Assembly (NCBI GenBank): GCA_913057515.1
Contig: CAJXOJ010000015.1
Coordinates: 1 to 47,622 of the forward strand
Source: an uncultured Cycloclasticus sp.
Lineage (GTDB): Bacteria > Pseudomonadota > Gammaproteobacteria > Methylococcales > Cycloclasticaceae
Direction: 5' to 3'
Length of the DNA stretch: 47,622 nt
Numbering within the stretch: the first letter of the stretch is position 1; each line of letters opens with the position of its first letter. The notes beneath the pieces were generated by a model that was not told the DNA's origin, did no database searches, and worked only from the letters and a program-made list of their open reading frames with translations. The position numbers and the translations under genes are program-made. This document shows positions 15,987-26,263 of the stretch, one piece after another.

Positions 15987-17009
15987 ATGACCAGTTATAA
16001 CGTAAAAATAAATGAGCAAGAGGTCGAGTTTAAATGTGAGGAAGGCGACACAATTTTGCGTGCAGCATTGCGCGCTGGTGTAGGCGTGCCTTACGAATGT
16101 AACTCAGGCGGTTGTGGTGCTTGTAAAGTTGAAGTGTTAAGCGGTGAAGTCGACGATATTTGGGAAGGTGCGCCTGGGCTTTCTCCCCGTGATATTAAAA
16201 AGGGCCGTAAATTAAGCTGCCAGTGTATTCCGACAGAAGATTGCGAAATAAAAGTACGTTTAAATCCCGAGGCTGTACCTATTCATAAGCCAGTTAAGTC
16301 AGCGGCGGTTTTATTTGAAATAAATAAACTCACCGATGACATGGCAGAGTTCTGCTTCAAAACTGAACATGCGGCTCATTTTAAGGCGGGGCAATTTGCT
16401 TTATTAGACTTTCCTGGTATTACTGGTTCGCGTGGTTATTCAATGTGTAATCTGCCTAATGAAGAAGGCGAGTGGCGTTTTATTATTAAAAAAATGCCAG
16501 GTGGTAACGCAACAACGGCCTTATTTGAAGATTATGAAGTAGGCGCTGAGATTGTGATCGATGGGCCATACGGCTTGGCGTATTTAAAGCCAGAAATTCC
16601 TAGAGACATTGTTTGTGTGGGCGGTGGTTCAGGTCTATCTCCTGAAATGTCTATCATTAAAGCGGCCGCGAAAGATGATCGCTTGAGCGATAGAAATATT
16701 TACTTGTTCTACGGAGGCCGTACACCAAAAGATATTTGCCCACCAGCTTTAATAGAAGCTGACGCTGATTTGAAAGGCCGAATTAAGAACTTTAATGCGG
16801 TGTCAGATGTAGAAGCTGCAGAAGCAGCAGGTTGGGATGGTGATGTTGGATTCATCCATGAGTTATTAGGAAAAACATTAGGAGATAAGTTGCCAGAGCA
16901 CGAGTTTTATTTCTGTGGGCCGCCTCCAATGACAGACGCTTTAACGCGTATGTTGGTAACGGAATACAAAGTTCCGCTTGAGCAAATTAACTACGATCGT
17001 TTTTATTAA
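15987..17009 (+). CDS. phnA4: Ferredoxin reductase of the PAH dioxygenase (PhnA4)
   Basis: A 340-residue three-domain electron carrier. The N-terminal plant-type [2Fe-2S] domain has Cys38-x4-Cys43-x2-Cys46 and Cys78 (CNSGGCGAC ... LSCQC). An FAD domain with RGYSMCNLP and an NAD domain with GGGSGLSP follow. It passes electrons from NADH to the Rieske ferredoxin PhnA3. This NahAa/XylZ-like architecture, rather than the BphA4 type, matches the phnA4 of Cycloclasticus. The start follows GAGGGG. It heads the phnA4-phnA3-phnD group, about 4.3 kb from the terminal oxygenase genes. Confidence 0.93.
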   Translation: MTSYNVKINEQEVEFKCEEGDTILRAALRAGVGVPYECNSGGCGACKVEVLSGEVDDIWEGAPGLSPRDIKKGRKLSCQCIPTEDCEIKVRLNPEAVPIHKPVKSAAVLFEINKLTDDMAEFCFKTEHAAHFKAGQFALLDFPGITGSRGYSMCNLPNEEGEWRFIIKKMPGGNATTALFEDYEVGAEIVIDGPYGLAYLKPEIPRDIVCVGGGSGLSPEMSIIKAAAKDDRLSDRNIYLFYGGRTPKDICPPALIEADADLKGRIKNFNAVSDVEAAEAAGWDGDVGFIHELLGKTLGDKLPEHEFYFCGPPPMTDALTRMLVTEYKVPLEQINYDRFY

Positions 17010-17116
17010 GCCTTAAGTAGAGTAAAGTAAACGACAGTCACTTTTCGTCAAGCTACGATGTTATGGTTTTTGACGATAGAGTGAATTTTTATCAATATTA
17101 TTAAAGAGTTAAAATT

Positions 17117-17434
17117 ATGAGCAATGTAATATTATGTAAAACGGATGAGGTTAAAGACGAAGCGCCAGTAGCGGTTACGCCGGATGGTTTTCCAGCATTA
17201 GCGGTCTATGTATTTGAAGGTGAGTATTATGTCACTGACAACTTGTGTACGCATGGTATGGCGATGTTGACGGACGGTTACCAAGATGGTGATGAAGTAG
17301 AGTGCCCATTCCATGGCGGTGCGTTTTCTATTAAGACAGGCGAGGCAACTTCATTCCCTTGTCAAATACCGGTTAAAACATATCCTGTTACGATTGAAGA
17401 TGGTAATGTTTGTATTCCTGCTGCGAGTAACTAG
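17117..17434 (+). CDS. phnA3: Rieske-type ferredoxin of the PAH dioxygenase (PhnA3)
   Basis: A 105-residue soluble Rieske ferredoxin with ligands Cys44, His46 (CTHG), Cys63 and His66 (CPFHGG). It shuttles electrons from PhnA4 to the oxygenase alpha subunits. It is the only ferredoxin gene in a window with six alpha subunits, so it may serve more than one. The 107-bp gap upstream carries a 7-bp inverted repeat and a possible weak promoter (TTGACG at 17070). phnD follows after 11 bp. Confidence 0.93.
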   Translation: MSNVILCKTDEVKDEAPVAVTPDGFPALAVYVFEGEYYVTDNLCTHGMAMLTDGYQDGDEVECPFHGGAFSIKTGEATSFPCQIPVKTYPVTIEDGNVCIPAASN

Positions 17435-17445
17435 GAATTAATGGG

Positions 17446-18042
17446 ATGAATGAGTCTATAGATTTTTATTTTGACATGATGAGTCCATTTAGTTATTTGG
17501 CTCATACCCAATTACCTGATTTGGCGAGAAAATATGGCTTAACCGTCAATTACTTGCCTATGAGTATACCGCCAGCAAAAATTGCAGCAGGTAATTACGG
17601 GCCTTCAAATCGTGAAGTGCCTGCTAAAATAAATGTTATGTTGGCGGATATAAAGCGTTGGGCGGCGCATTACGATGTTCCGTTTACGTTTCCAAAAAAC
17701 CTTGAAGTTGAGCCTTGGAATGTTGGCGTTTTATATGCTAATGATAAGGGTCAAGCAGAAGCGTATGTGGATGCAGCCTATGCAAAGATTTGGGCAGATG
17801 GTTGTGATCCCTCAGATATGGCTGAGCTATCGCAAGTTGCTGAAAAAATGGGTTGGAACGCAGGTGAGTTTATCGATTATGTGCAGTCAAATGAAGGGCA
17901 AACTCGTTTCCGTAAGGCTTGTGTAGAGGCGCATAAAGCAGGTGTTTTTGGTGCGCCTATTATGATGCTAGATGACCAAGCTTGGTGGGGTAATGATCGC
18001 TTTATGTTTATTGAAGAATACCTTAAAGGCCGTAAAAGTTAG
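17446..18042 (+). CDS. phnD: 2-hydroxychromene-2-carboxylate isomerase (PhnD; NahD-like)
   Basis: A 198-residue DsbA/GST-kappa-like protein. FYFDMMSPFSYLAH at the N-terminus holds Ser13, equivalent to the glutathione-contacting serine of NahD; GVFGAPIMMLDDQAWWG near the C-terminus is also typical. It converts 2-hydroxychromene-2-carboxylate to the trans-benzylidenepyruvate in the naphthalene pathway, directly after the PhnC step. It ends the phnA4A3D group and overlaps by 4 bp the 3' end of the convergent GNAT gene. Confidence 0.92.
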   Translation: MNESIDFYFDMMSPFSYLAHTQLPDLARKYGLTVNYLPMSIPPAKIAAGNYGPSNREVPAKINVMLADIKRWAAHYDVPFTFPKNLEVEPWNVGVLYANDKGQAEAYVDAAYAKIWADGCDPSDMAELSQVAEKMGWNAGEFIDYVQSNEGQTRFRKACVEAHKAGVFGAPIMMLDDQAWWGNDRFMFIEEYLKGRKS

Positions 18043-18467
18043 GTTAAATTCTTCTGCATTTTAATATGTGTTATACCTGCTTCTTGAAATGGCTTCCCAA
18101 TAATTTGGAAGCCATTTTTTTTGTAAAATTCAACTGCGCTTTGTTGCGCATGGCAAATTAATTGCTCGATTCCAAGTGAGTCAGCAAGCTTTGTAATTTG
18201 TTTTAGTAGTTCTGCTCCCAGCCCTTGTTGACGATATTGCTTTAGAACGGCCATTCTGCCAAATTTACCATTAGGTGCTAACCGCGCAGTTGCAATGGCT
18301 GTGCTGTCGTCATTAAAAATAACGACGTGCAAAAAAAGCTCATCCTGTGAGTCTAACTCTAAGTGTCGAGGAACGCCCTGTTCTTCAACAAAAACAGCTA
18401 GTCGAATAGACTTGGAATACTTTCCTAAATCAGCCCAAGAGCCTGTTTTTATCGATGAGTTTATCAC
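18039..18467 (-). CDS. GNAT-family N-acetyltransferase
   Basis: 142 residues with the GNAT acetyl-CoA loop RQQGLG (79-84), FVEEQGVP in the N-terminal part and the EFYKKNGFQIIG motif near the end. It starts with GTG, whose first base is the last base of the moxR stop, so the two are coupled. The substrate is unknown. Its 3' coding part contains the terminator for the opposing phn genes. Confidence 0.85.
   Translation of the reverse strand: MINSSIKTGSWADLGKYSKSIRLAVFVEEQGVPRHLELDSQDELFLHVVIFNDDSTAIATARLAPNGKFGRMAVLKQYRQQGLGAELLKQITKLADSLGIEQLICHAQQSAVEFYKKNGFQIIGKPFQEAGITHIKMQKNLT
18087..18122 (+). terminator. Terminator of phnA4A3D inside the GNAT coding region
   Basis: 11-bp perfect arms AAATGGCTTCC and GGAAGCCATTT, a 9-nt loop, and a T run of eight ending at 18122. 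It lies 45 bp past the phnD stop, within the final third of the convergent gene. Confidence 0.85.
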
Positions 18468-19378
18468 TAGGGTATAGCGACTTCAGTCAGTAATATCGTG
18501 GATAAGAGCTGCTCTGACGGAGCGTTGTTTTGTAAAGTTAGTCTGTGGTCTGTAATAGAGGGCAGTACGGCTTGAATATCCTCGGGGTAAACACTGGTGC
18601 GGTTATCGATTAAAGCCCATGCTTTGGCCGCCTGAATTAAGGCGATGCCTGCCCGTGGCGATAAGCCTTGAGAGAACAAAGGGGATGTCCGTGAGAATTC
18701 TAACAGGGCTTGTACATAGTTGATTAATGGTTCAGCTGTATGCACAGTCATTACTTGCTGCTGGAGAGCAATAAGCTGGGCAGCGTCGATAGCTGTTTTG
18801 CAAGTGTCGAGTTTTAAACGCGTGTTCTCGCCGTTTAGTAATTGTTTTTCAGCGACCGCATCTGGGTAGCCAATGGACAGGCGCATTAGAAATCGATCTA
18901 ACTGGGATTCGGGTAATGGAAAAGTACCAATTTGATGGCCAGGGTTTTGTGTTGCAATCACAATAAATGGATTGCTCATTGGATAGGTTTTTTTCTCTAT
19001 GGTGACCTGTCGTTCCTCCATCGCTTCTAGCAATGCGCTTTGTGTTTTTGGGGTTGCGCGGTTAATTTCATCTGCCAGTATAAAGTCAGAAAAAATGGGC
19101 CCAGGATGGAACTCGAAACGACTGTTATTCTTGTCAAATACACTGGAACCGATAATGTCGGCTGGCAATAAATCGCTGGTAAATTGAATACGTTGGAATT
19201 TTAGCCCAAACAATATAGCGAAGGCATGAGCAAGTGTTGTTTTGCCAACACCGGGTACATCTTCTATTAAAAGGTGTCCATTTGCTAGCACGCAGCTTAG
19301 TGCTAATTTAATGGTTTTCTCTTTACCTAAAATGATGCCGTTGGCTTGTTCTAAAAATGCAGGAATAAGTGAGTTCAT
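18467..19378 (-). CDS. MoxR-family AAA+ ATPase
   Basis: 303 residues: Walker A VPGVGKTT near 41-48, Walker B FILADE ending at Glu104, sensor region VIATQNPGHQIGTFPLPE and the C-terminal lid with LSPRAGIALIQAAKAWAL. MoxR ATPases remodel or mature partner complexes, usually with a DUF58/VWA protein encoded next to them. Here the only coupled gene is a GNAT enzyme, and no DUF58 or VWA gene is visible. It diverges from mnmG. Confidence 0.9.
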   Translation of the reverse strand: MNSLIPAFLEQANGIILGKEKTIKLALSCVLANGHLLIEDVPGVGKTTLAHAFAILFGLKFQRIQFTSDLLPADIIGSSVFDKNNSRFEFHPGPIFSDFILADEINRATPKTQSALLEAMEERQVTIEKKTYPMSNPFIVIATQNPGHQIGTFPLPESQLDRFLMRLSIGYPDAVAEKQLLNGENTRLKLDTCKTAIDAAQLIALQQQVMTVHTAEPLINYVQALLEFSRTSPLFSQGLSPRAGIALIQAAKAWALIDNRTSVYPEDIQAVLPSITDHRLTLQNNAPSEQLLSTILLTEVAIP

Positions 19379-19513
19379 AGGGCCTCGAAGCAGTTTAGGT
19401 TGAAGGGATAATAAGATTATTCTAGCAAATAGAATTTACCAGTGGGTTGAACGCGACAACTAATAGTGTTGAATAATGTTAAAATCAACGGCTTACCAAT
19501 AAAAGCTATAGTT

Positions 19514-21388
19514 ATGCAATATCCAAATTATTTTGACGTTATCGTGGTCGGTGGCGGACACGCAGGTACAGAGGCAGCTTTAGCGGCGGCGCGTACAGGC
19601 GTTAAGACTTTGTTGCTCACTCAAAACATTGAAACCTTGGGGCAGATGAGCTGTAACCCGGCAATTGGTGGTATTGGTAAAGGCCACTTAGTAAAGGAGA
19701 TTGATGCGCTCGGTGGGATTATGGCGAAAGCGACCGATAAGGCAGGCATTCAGTTCCGTATATTGAACTCAAGTAAAGGCCCAGCTGTACGTGCAACACG
19801 GGCCCAAGCAGATCGTCTACTGTATAAACATGCAGTTAGAGAAACCTTAGAAAACCAAGAAAATTTAAGTTTGTTTCAGCAAACCGTGTCGGACCTTATT
19901 GTAGAGAATGGCTGTGTTAAAGGTGTGGTCACTCAAATGGGCCTTAAGTTTGTTGCTTCAACCGTTGTATTAACGGTTGGAACATTTCTAGGTGGGAGAA
20001 TTCATATCGGCCTTGAAAATTATGAAGGAGGCCGTGCGGGCGATGCGCCATCAAATGCATTGTCTAAAAGATTACGTGCCCTGCCTTTTAATGTCGATAG
20101 ATTAAAAACAGGCACGCCGCCAAGAATAGATGGGAGAAGTATTGATTTTAGCGTGATGAAAGAGCAACCGGGTGATACACCGTTACCGGTTTTTTCTTTT
20201 ATGGGCTCGGTTGAGGATCATCCAGAACAAATATCTTGTTACATTACAAGAACAAACGAACAAGGGCATGACATTATTCGTTCAGGATTAGATCGCTCGC
20301 CTATGTATACCGGTGTTATTGAAGGGGTTGGCCCACGATATTGTCCGTCGATTGAAGATAAAGTGATGCGCTTTGCGGATAAAGATTCGCACCAAATATT
20401 TGTAGAGCCAGAAGGGCTAACAACAACAGAAGTGTACCCGAATGGTATTTCAACGAGTTTGCCATTTGATATTCAATATGCCTTCATTAAAACAATTAAA
20501 GGGTTTGAAAATGCACATATTGTGCGCCCAGGCTATGCCATTGAGTACGACTTTTTTGATCCAAGAGACTTGAAGTCATCCTTAGAAACGAAACATATGC
20601 CGGGGTTGTTCTTTGCTGGACAAATTAATGGGACGACAGGTTATGAAGAAGCGGCAGCGCAAGGGTTGATTGCTGGTTTAAATGCGGCACGGCAATCCCA
20701 AGCTCTAGAGGCGTGGTGTCCACGTAGGGATGAGGCTTATATTGGTGTAATGGTGGATGATTTAGTAACGAACGGCACGCTAGAACCTTACCGAATGTTT
20801 ACGAGTAGAGCAGAGTACCGATTGTTACTTCGAGAAGATAATGCTGATTTGAGATTGACAGAGTTAGGCTACCAAATGGGCCTTGTGAGTGAAGCCCAAT
20901 GGCAACAGTTTAGTGTAAAAAGAGAAGCGATAGAGGTGGAGCAGGCGCGTTTAAAGTCAACCTGGCTACAACCGAAAACGCCAGCCTCTAAAGACGCAGA
21001 TAAATTTTTGAAAACACCGTTACAACGAGAAGCTAATTTATTGGATTTGCTACGCAGGCCTGAGGTGAAGTACACCCATATTGCTAATTTAACGGGAGTT
21101 GAGAGTGCGGTAGATGATAATTCGGTGCGTGATCAAGTAGAAGTTCAGGCTAAGTATGCAGGCTATATTGAGCGCCAGCAAACGGAAATTTCACGTGCAT
21201 TACGTTATGAGGAATTTGCCCTGTCATCAACAATGAGTTATCAGCATGTTCCCGGTTTGTCGTCAGAGGTTATCGAAAAACTAGATAGGCATAAACCCGA
21301 AACATTAGGACAGGCAGGGAGAATACAAGGGGTAACACCGGCTGCTATCTCTTTGCTATTGGTGTATTTAAAGAAAAAAAGCGGGTAA
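19514..21388 (+). CDS. mnmG: tRNA uridine-5-carboxymethylaminomethyl modification enzyme MnmG (GidA)
   Basis: 624 residues from ATG 19514 ([10 protein letters not shown]), close to the 629 of E. coli; the frame is open 16 codons further upstream but that part is not conserved. FAD motif [12 protein letters not shown] at 11-22, [22 protein letters not shown], and the C-terminal domain with [19 protein letters not shown]. With MnmE it modifies U34 of tRNAs. It begins the mnmG-rsmG-parA-parB housekeeping run. Confidence 0.96.
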   Translation: MQYPNYFDVIVVGGGHAGTEAALAAARTGVKTLLLTQNIETLGQMSCNPAIGGIGKGHLVKEIDALGGIMAKATDKAGIQFRILNSSKGPAVRATRAQADRLLYKHAVRETLENQENLSLFQQTVSDLIVENGCVKGVVTQMGLKFVASTVVLTVGTFLGGRIHIGLENYEGGRAGDAPSNALSKRLRALPFNVDRLKTGTPPRIDGRSIDFSVMKEQPGDTPLPVFSFMGSVEDHPEQISCYITRTNEQGHDIIRSGLDRSPMYTGVIEGVGPRYCPSIEDKVMRFADKDSHQIFVEPEGLTTTEVYPNGISTSLPFDIQYAFIKTIKGFENAHIVRPGYAIEYDFFDPRDLKSSLETKHMPGLFFAGQINGTTGYEEAAAQGLIAGLNAARQSQALEAWCPRRDEAYIGVMVDDLVTNGTLEPYRMFTSRAEYRLLLREDNADLRLTELGYQMGLVSEAQWQQFSVKREAIEVEQARLKSTWLQPKTPASKDADKFLKTPLQREANLLDLLRRPEVKYTHIANLTGVESAVDDNSVRDQVEVQAKYAGYIERQQTEISRALRYEEFALSSTMSYQHVPGLSSEVIEKLDRHKPETLGQAGRIQGVTPAAISLLLVYLKKKSG

Positions 21389-21393
21389 TCGTC

Positions 21394-22017
21394 ATGTTTA
21401 ATGAATCACATCTGAAGCAATTAGAGCAAGGCCTTGAAGACATGCATATTATGTTGCCGTTAGAGGCGAGAGAAAAGCTTATTGAGTTTCTCAGGATGAT
21501 GGTGAAGTGGAATCGAGTTTATAATTTGTCGGCCATTAAAGAGCCAGAAGAAATGGTGAGCTTGCACTTACTAGATAGCTTGGCGGTGTTACCCTTTTTA
21601 CACGGTAAGAGTTGTATTGATGTGGGGACTGGCGCTGGTTTGCCGGGTGTGCCCTTGGCAATAGCACGTACCGATATGCGGTTTGCTTTATTGGATAGTA
21701 ACTCCAAAAAAACACGTTTTATTCAGCAGGCGTGTATTGAATTAGGTTTAGAGAATGTGCTGACTTTGCATGAGCGAGTTGAGGAGTATCGGCCAGAACA
21801 AAAATTTGATACGGTAACGGCTCGAGCATTTACGGCCATGCCAGATTTGTTATCGAAAACACGTCACCTATTAACAACTGGGGGGAAGCTTTTGGCAATG
21901 AAATCAAAAGAAACGGCTGCTCTTGAGAGTGATAATTTTCAGTTCGCTAGTGTGGAATCGCTGGTAATACCTAACCTCGATGCTACGCGGAATTTGGTTA
22001 TTTATACGGCTGTATAG
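21394..22017 (+). CDS. rsmG: 16S rRNA (guanine527-N7)-methyltransferase RsmG (GidB)
   Basis: 207 residues with SAM-binding IDVGTGAGLPGVPLAI (75-90), LLDSNSKKTRFIQQ and the TARAFTAMPDLL block. It methylates G527 of 16S rRNA. It starts 5 bp after mnmG, as in most gammaproteobacteria. Confidence 0.96.
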   Translation: MFNESHLKQLEQGLEDMHIMLPLEAREKLIEFLRMMVKWNRVYNLSAIKEPEEMVSLHLLDSLAVLPFLHGKSCIDVGTGAGLPGVPLAIARTDMRFALLDSNSKKTRFIQQACIELGLENVLTLHERVEEYRPEQKFDTVTARAFTAMPDLLSKTRHLLTTGGKLLAMKSKETAALESDNFQFASVESLVIPNLDATRNLVIYTAV

Positions 22018-22051
22018 CTGAGCGCACTATAACAAAAGGAGAGTAGCTTAA

Positions 22052-22831
22052 GTGGCAAGAATAATAGCGGTTGCTAATCAAAAAGGTGGTGTGGGTAAAA
22101 CGACAACCAGTGTTAATTTAGCAGCATCGATGGCTGAGTTGGGTCGACGAGTGTTGTTGGTTGATATGGACCCTCAAGGCAATGCCACAATGGGGAGCGG
22201 TGTTAATAAACAAGAGGTTGAATGGTCTTGCTACGATGTGTTGCTGGATGATTGTGACCCGTTTCTGGCCGTTGTTAGTTTGGACAGCATTAAGCATCAT
22301 GTATTACCGAGTAATATGGACCTTGCCGGTGCTGAGGTGCACTTATTAGATGTTGCCTATCGTGAAAGCCGTTTAAAAAAAGCGCTATCTGGTTTATTAG
22401 CGGACTATGATTATGTTTTCATCGACTGCCCCCCATCAATGAATATGTTAACTATAAATGCACTTGTTGCTGCCGATAGTGTGTTAGTGCCAATGCAATG
22501 TGAGTATTTTGCCCTTGAGGGTTTATCGTCTTTGATGGATACCTTGAAGCAGGTACAAGAAAGTGTGAATAAAAAATTGGCATTAGAAGGCCTTTTAAGA
22601 ACGATGTTTGATGGACGTAGCCGATTAACTCAGGATGTAAGCGAACAACTCATGACACATTTCTCCGATAGGGTATTTGACACGGTTGTACCACGAAATG
22701 TGAGGCTCGCTGAGGCACCGAGTTTTGGATTGCCTGCTATTCTTTATGATAAGAGCTCACGTGGCGCGCAAGCATATATGAGTTTAGCGCGTGAGCTTGA
22801 TGAAAAATATGATCAGGATAAAAGATGGTAA
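22052..22831 (+). CDS. parA: Chromosome partitioning ATPase ParA (Soj)
   Basis: 259 residues with deviant Walker A QKGGVGKTT (10-18), DMDPQGNATMG and VFIDCPPSMNML. It starts at GTG with AAGGAGAG upstream, and overlaps parB by 7 bp. It drives segregation of the origin region together with ParB. Confidence 0.95.
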   Translation: MARIIAVANQKGGVGKTTTSVNLAASMAELGRRVLLVDMDPQGNATMGSGVNKQEVEWSCYDVLLDDCDPFLAVVSLDSIKHHVLPSNMDLAGAEVHLLDVAYRESRLKKALSGLLADYDYVFIDCPPSMNMLTINALVAADSVLVPMQCEYFALEGLSSLMDTLKQVQESVNKKLALEGLLRTMFDGRSRLTQDVSEQLMTHFSDRVFDTVVPRNVRLAEAPSFGLPAILYDKSSRGAQAYMSLARELDEKYDQDKRW

Positions 22832-23673
22832 TAAAGAAAAGAGGCTTAGGTAGAGGCTTAGATGCGTTATTAAGTCAATCTACCGATAGTGGTGTTAAAA
22901 AAAATGTTAATAAGTTGCCGATAGACTTATTGCAACGAGGCAAGTACCAACCTAGAACTGAGTTTTCTCCTGATCAACTACAAGAGTTAGCTGATTCGAT
23001 CAGCGCACAGGGAATTATTCAGCCAATTATTGTGCGCTCTGTTGGTGCTAATAATTATGAAATACTAGCGGGTGAGCGACGTTGGAGAGCAGCGCAATTG
23101 GCGGGTTTGCAAGAAGTTGACGTGGTCATAAACGACGTTGATGATCGTGCAGCAATAGCAATTTCCTTAATTGAAAACATTCAGCGAGAAGATCTTAATA
23201 CGTTAGATGAGTCAGAAGCATTACAGCGTTTAATTGTTGAGTTTGATATGACTCATCAGCAAGCAGCAGATGCAGTAGGTCGCTCAAGAGCGGCAGTGAG
23301 TAACTTGTTGAGATTATTGGAGTTAGGGGGGGATGCTAAGGGGCTTCTTCGGACGGGACAGCTTGAAATGGGTCATGGCCGGGCGCTATTAGCTTTGAAC
23401 GAACAGCAGCAAAAAGTAGCAGCAAGTAAAGTGGTGAGAAGGGGCTTATCTGTACGTGCAACGGAGGCGTTGGTTAAGCAGTTGCTAAAAAGTGGGGATG
23501 AGAAGGCTGCAGTACGAATAAAAGACCCTGATATTGAACGCTTGCAACAAAATATCTCAGAGAAACTAGGGGCGAAGGTGAGCATTAACCATACAAATAA
23601 AGGTGTCGGAAATATAGTAATTCAATACGCTTCGTTAGATGAGCTAGAAGGTGTGTTAGGGCATATCAAATAG
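22825..23673 (+). CDS. parB: Chromosome partitioning protein ParB (Spo0J)
   Basis: 282 residues: N-terminal GLGRGLDALL box that stimulates ParA, the CTPase/clamp motifs with AGERRWRAAQLAG and IENIQREDLN, and an HTH with HQQAADAVGRSRAAVSNLL for parS binding. No good parS site (TGTTTCACGTGAAACA) is seen in the window. Confidence 0.95.
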   Translation: MVIKKRGLGRGLDALLSQSTDSGVKKNVNKLPIDLLQRGKYQPRTEFSPDQLQELADSISAQGIIQPIIVRSVGANNYEILAGERRWRAAQLAGLQEVDVVINDVDDRAAIAISLIENIQREDLNTLDESEALQRLIVEFDMTHQQAADAVGRSRAAVSNLLRLLELGGDAKGLLRTGQLEMGHGRALLALNEQQQKVAASKVVRRGLSVRATEALVKQLLKSGDEKAAVRIKDPDIERLQQNISEKLGAKVSINHTNKGVGNIVIQYASLDELEGVLGHIK

Positions 23674-23675
23674 GC

Positions 23676-23704
23676 TTGACTGTGCAGTGCAGCAAATTTA
23701 TAAT
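23676..23704 (+). promoter_or_regulatory. Sigma70 promoter of the atp operon
   Basis: TTGACT at 23676-23681, exactly 17 bp, then TATAAT at 23699-23704, starting 3 bp past the parB stop. The predicted start near 23711 fits the atpI ATG at 23732. Confidence 0.8.
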
Positions 23705-23731
23705 GGGCGGCTTGATTGGGTTGTTCTTGGT

Positions 23732-24920
<1,189 letters not shown>

Positions 24921-24938
24921 CAATTTATTAATTAGTAA

Positions 24939-25193
<255 letters not shown>

Positions 25194-25235
25194 GTTAGAA
25201 ATAAACGAAGATTAACCCTAACGTAAGGTTTAATA

Positions 25236-25715
25236 ATGAATATTAATGCAACCCTAATAGGTCAAACAATAGCGTTTTTTATATTTGTTTGGTTCTGCAT
25301 GAAGTATGTATGGCCGCCATTGATGGCTGCTATGGAAGAGCGAAAAAATAAAATCGCTGAAGGTTTGGCGGCTGGTGAACGTGGTCAAAAAGAACATGAA
25401 TTAGCAGAAAAGCGTGCTAAAGAAGTGTTACAAGAAGCCCATGCCGAAGCATCAGATATTATTAATCTAGCCAATGTACGTGCTGGTGAGATGGTAGAGG
25501 AAGCTAAAAGCAAGGCGACAGAAGAAGCAGCGAAAGTTAAGAAAGGTGCTGAAGCTGAAATTGAACAAGAGATTGCTAGTGCACGTGAAGTACTACGTGA
25601 ACAAGTATCAATTTTGGCAGTTTCGGCAGCAGAACAAATCATTAAGAGTGAAATTGATGCGTCTAAGCACAAGGCAATTATTGATGATGTAAGCGGCAAA
25701 CTGGGTGTAGCTTAA
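25236..25715 (+). CDS. atpF: ATP synthase Fo subunit b
   Basis: 159 residues with one N-terminal membrane helix (about residues 6-26) and a long alanine/glutamate-rich coiled coil forming the peripheral stalk. The last base of its stop overlaps the atpH start region. Confidence 0.95.
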   Translation: MNINATLIGQTIAFFIFVWFCMKYVWPPLMAAMEERKNKIAEGLAAGERGQKEHELAEKRAKEVLQEAHAEASDIINLANVRAGEMVEEAKSKATEEAAKVKKGAEAEIEQEIASAREVLREQVSILAVSAAEQIIKSEIDASKHKAIIDDVSGKLGVA

Positions 25716-26248
25716 TGGCTGAGGTAGCAGCGCTGGCAAGACCTTATGCAGAAGCTGTTTTTTTAATGGCTGAAGAAAAAGGGCAGCTTGATCAGTGGTC
25801 AGATATGTTGGGTTTTTTAAACCTAGTCATAGACAATGAGCAAGTTAAAAAGCTAACTGACAACCCTAAGTTATCAAAGGCTGATTTAGAAAACCTCATG
25901 TCTGATATTTGCAATGAGCAAATGGATGCGCAGGGTATCAACCTGGTAAAGCTGTTAATTAAAAATAACCGCTTGCCTTTAGCCGGTGAAATCTCAAGCC
26001 AATATGAGATTAAAAAAGCTGAAAAAAGTGGAGCACTCGATATCAATGTGACCTCTGCTTTCCCAATGTCAGATAGCGATAAAACAGAATTAGCCAGTTC
26101 TTTATCAGGTTCATTCGGTAAGACAGTAACCATAAGCGTTGAAGAGGACGCAAGCTTAATTGGCGGCATGATAATACGTGCGGGCGATAAAGTTATTGAC
26201 GGCTCTTTGAGTGGACAGATTCAACAATTAGCTAAACAGCTAAAATAG
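25715..26248 (+). CDS. atpH: ATP synthase F1 subunit delta
   Basis: 177 residues, beginning [16 protein letters not shown] and ending with the conserved LIGGMIIRAGDKVIDGS block. It ties the stalk b dimer to the top of F1. It overlaps atpF by one base. Confidence 0.95.
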   Translation: MAEVAALARPYAEAVFLMAEEKGQLDQWSDMLGFLNLVIDNEQVKKLTDNPKLSKADLENLMSDICNEQMDAQGINLVKLLIKNNRLPLAGEISSQYEIKKAEKSGALDINVTSAFPMSDSDKTELASSLSGSFGKTVTISVEEDASLIGGMIIRAGDKVIDGSLSGQIQQLAKQLK

Positions 26249-26263
26249 CAAAGGTAAAAAACC

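Noticed and set aside
17083-17095. TGA ... TCA pair upstream of phnA3 as an FNR box
   Set aside because: The spacing is seven bases rather than six and the half-sites do not match.
21187-21202. CACGTG-centred site in mnmG resembling parS
   Set aside because: Only 11 of 16 bases match TGTTTCACGTGAAACA, and equally good matches occur in atpF (near 25590) and atpD (near 29915), so it is at chance level.
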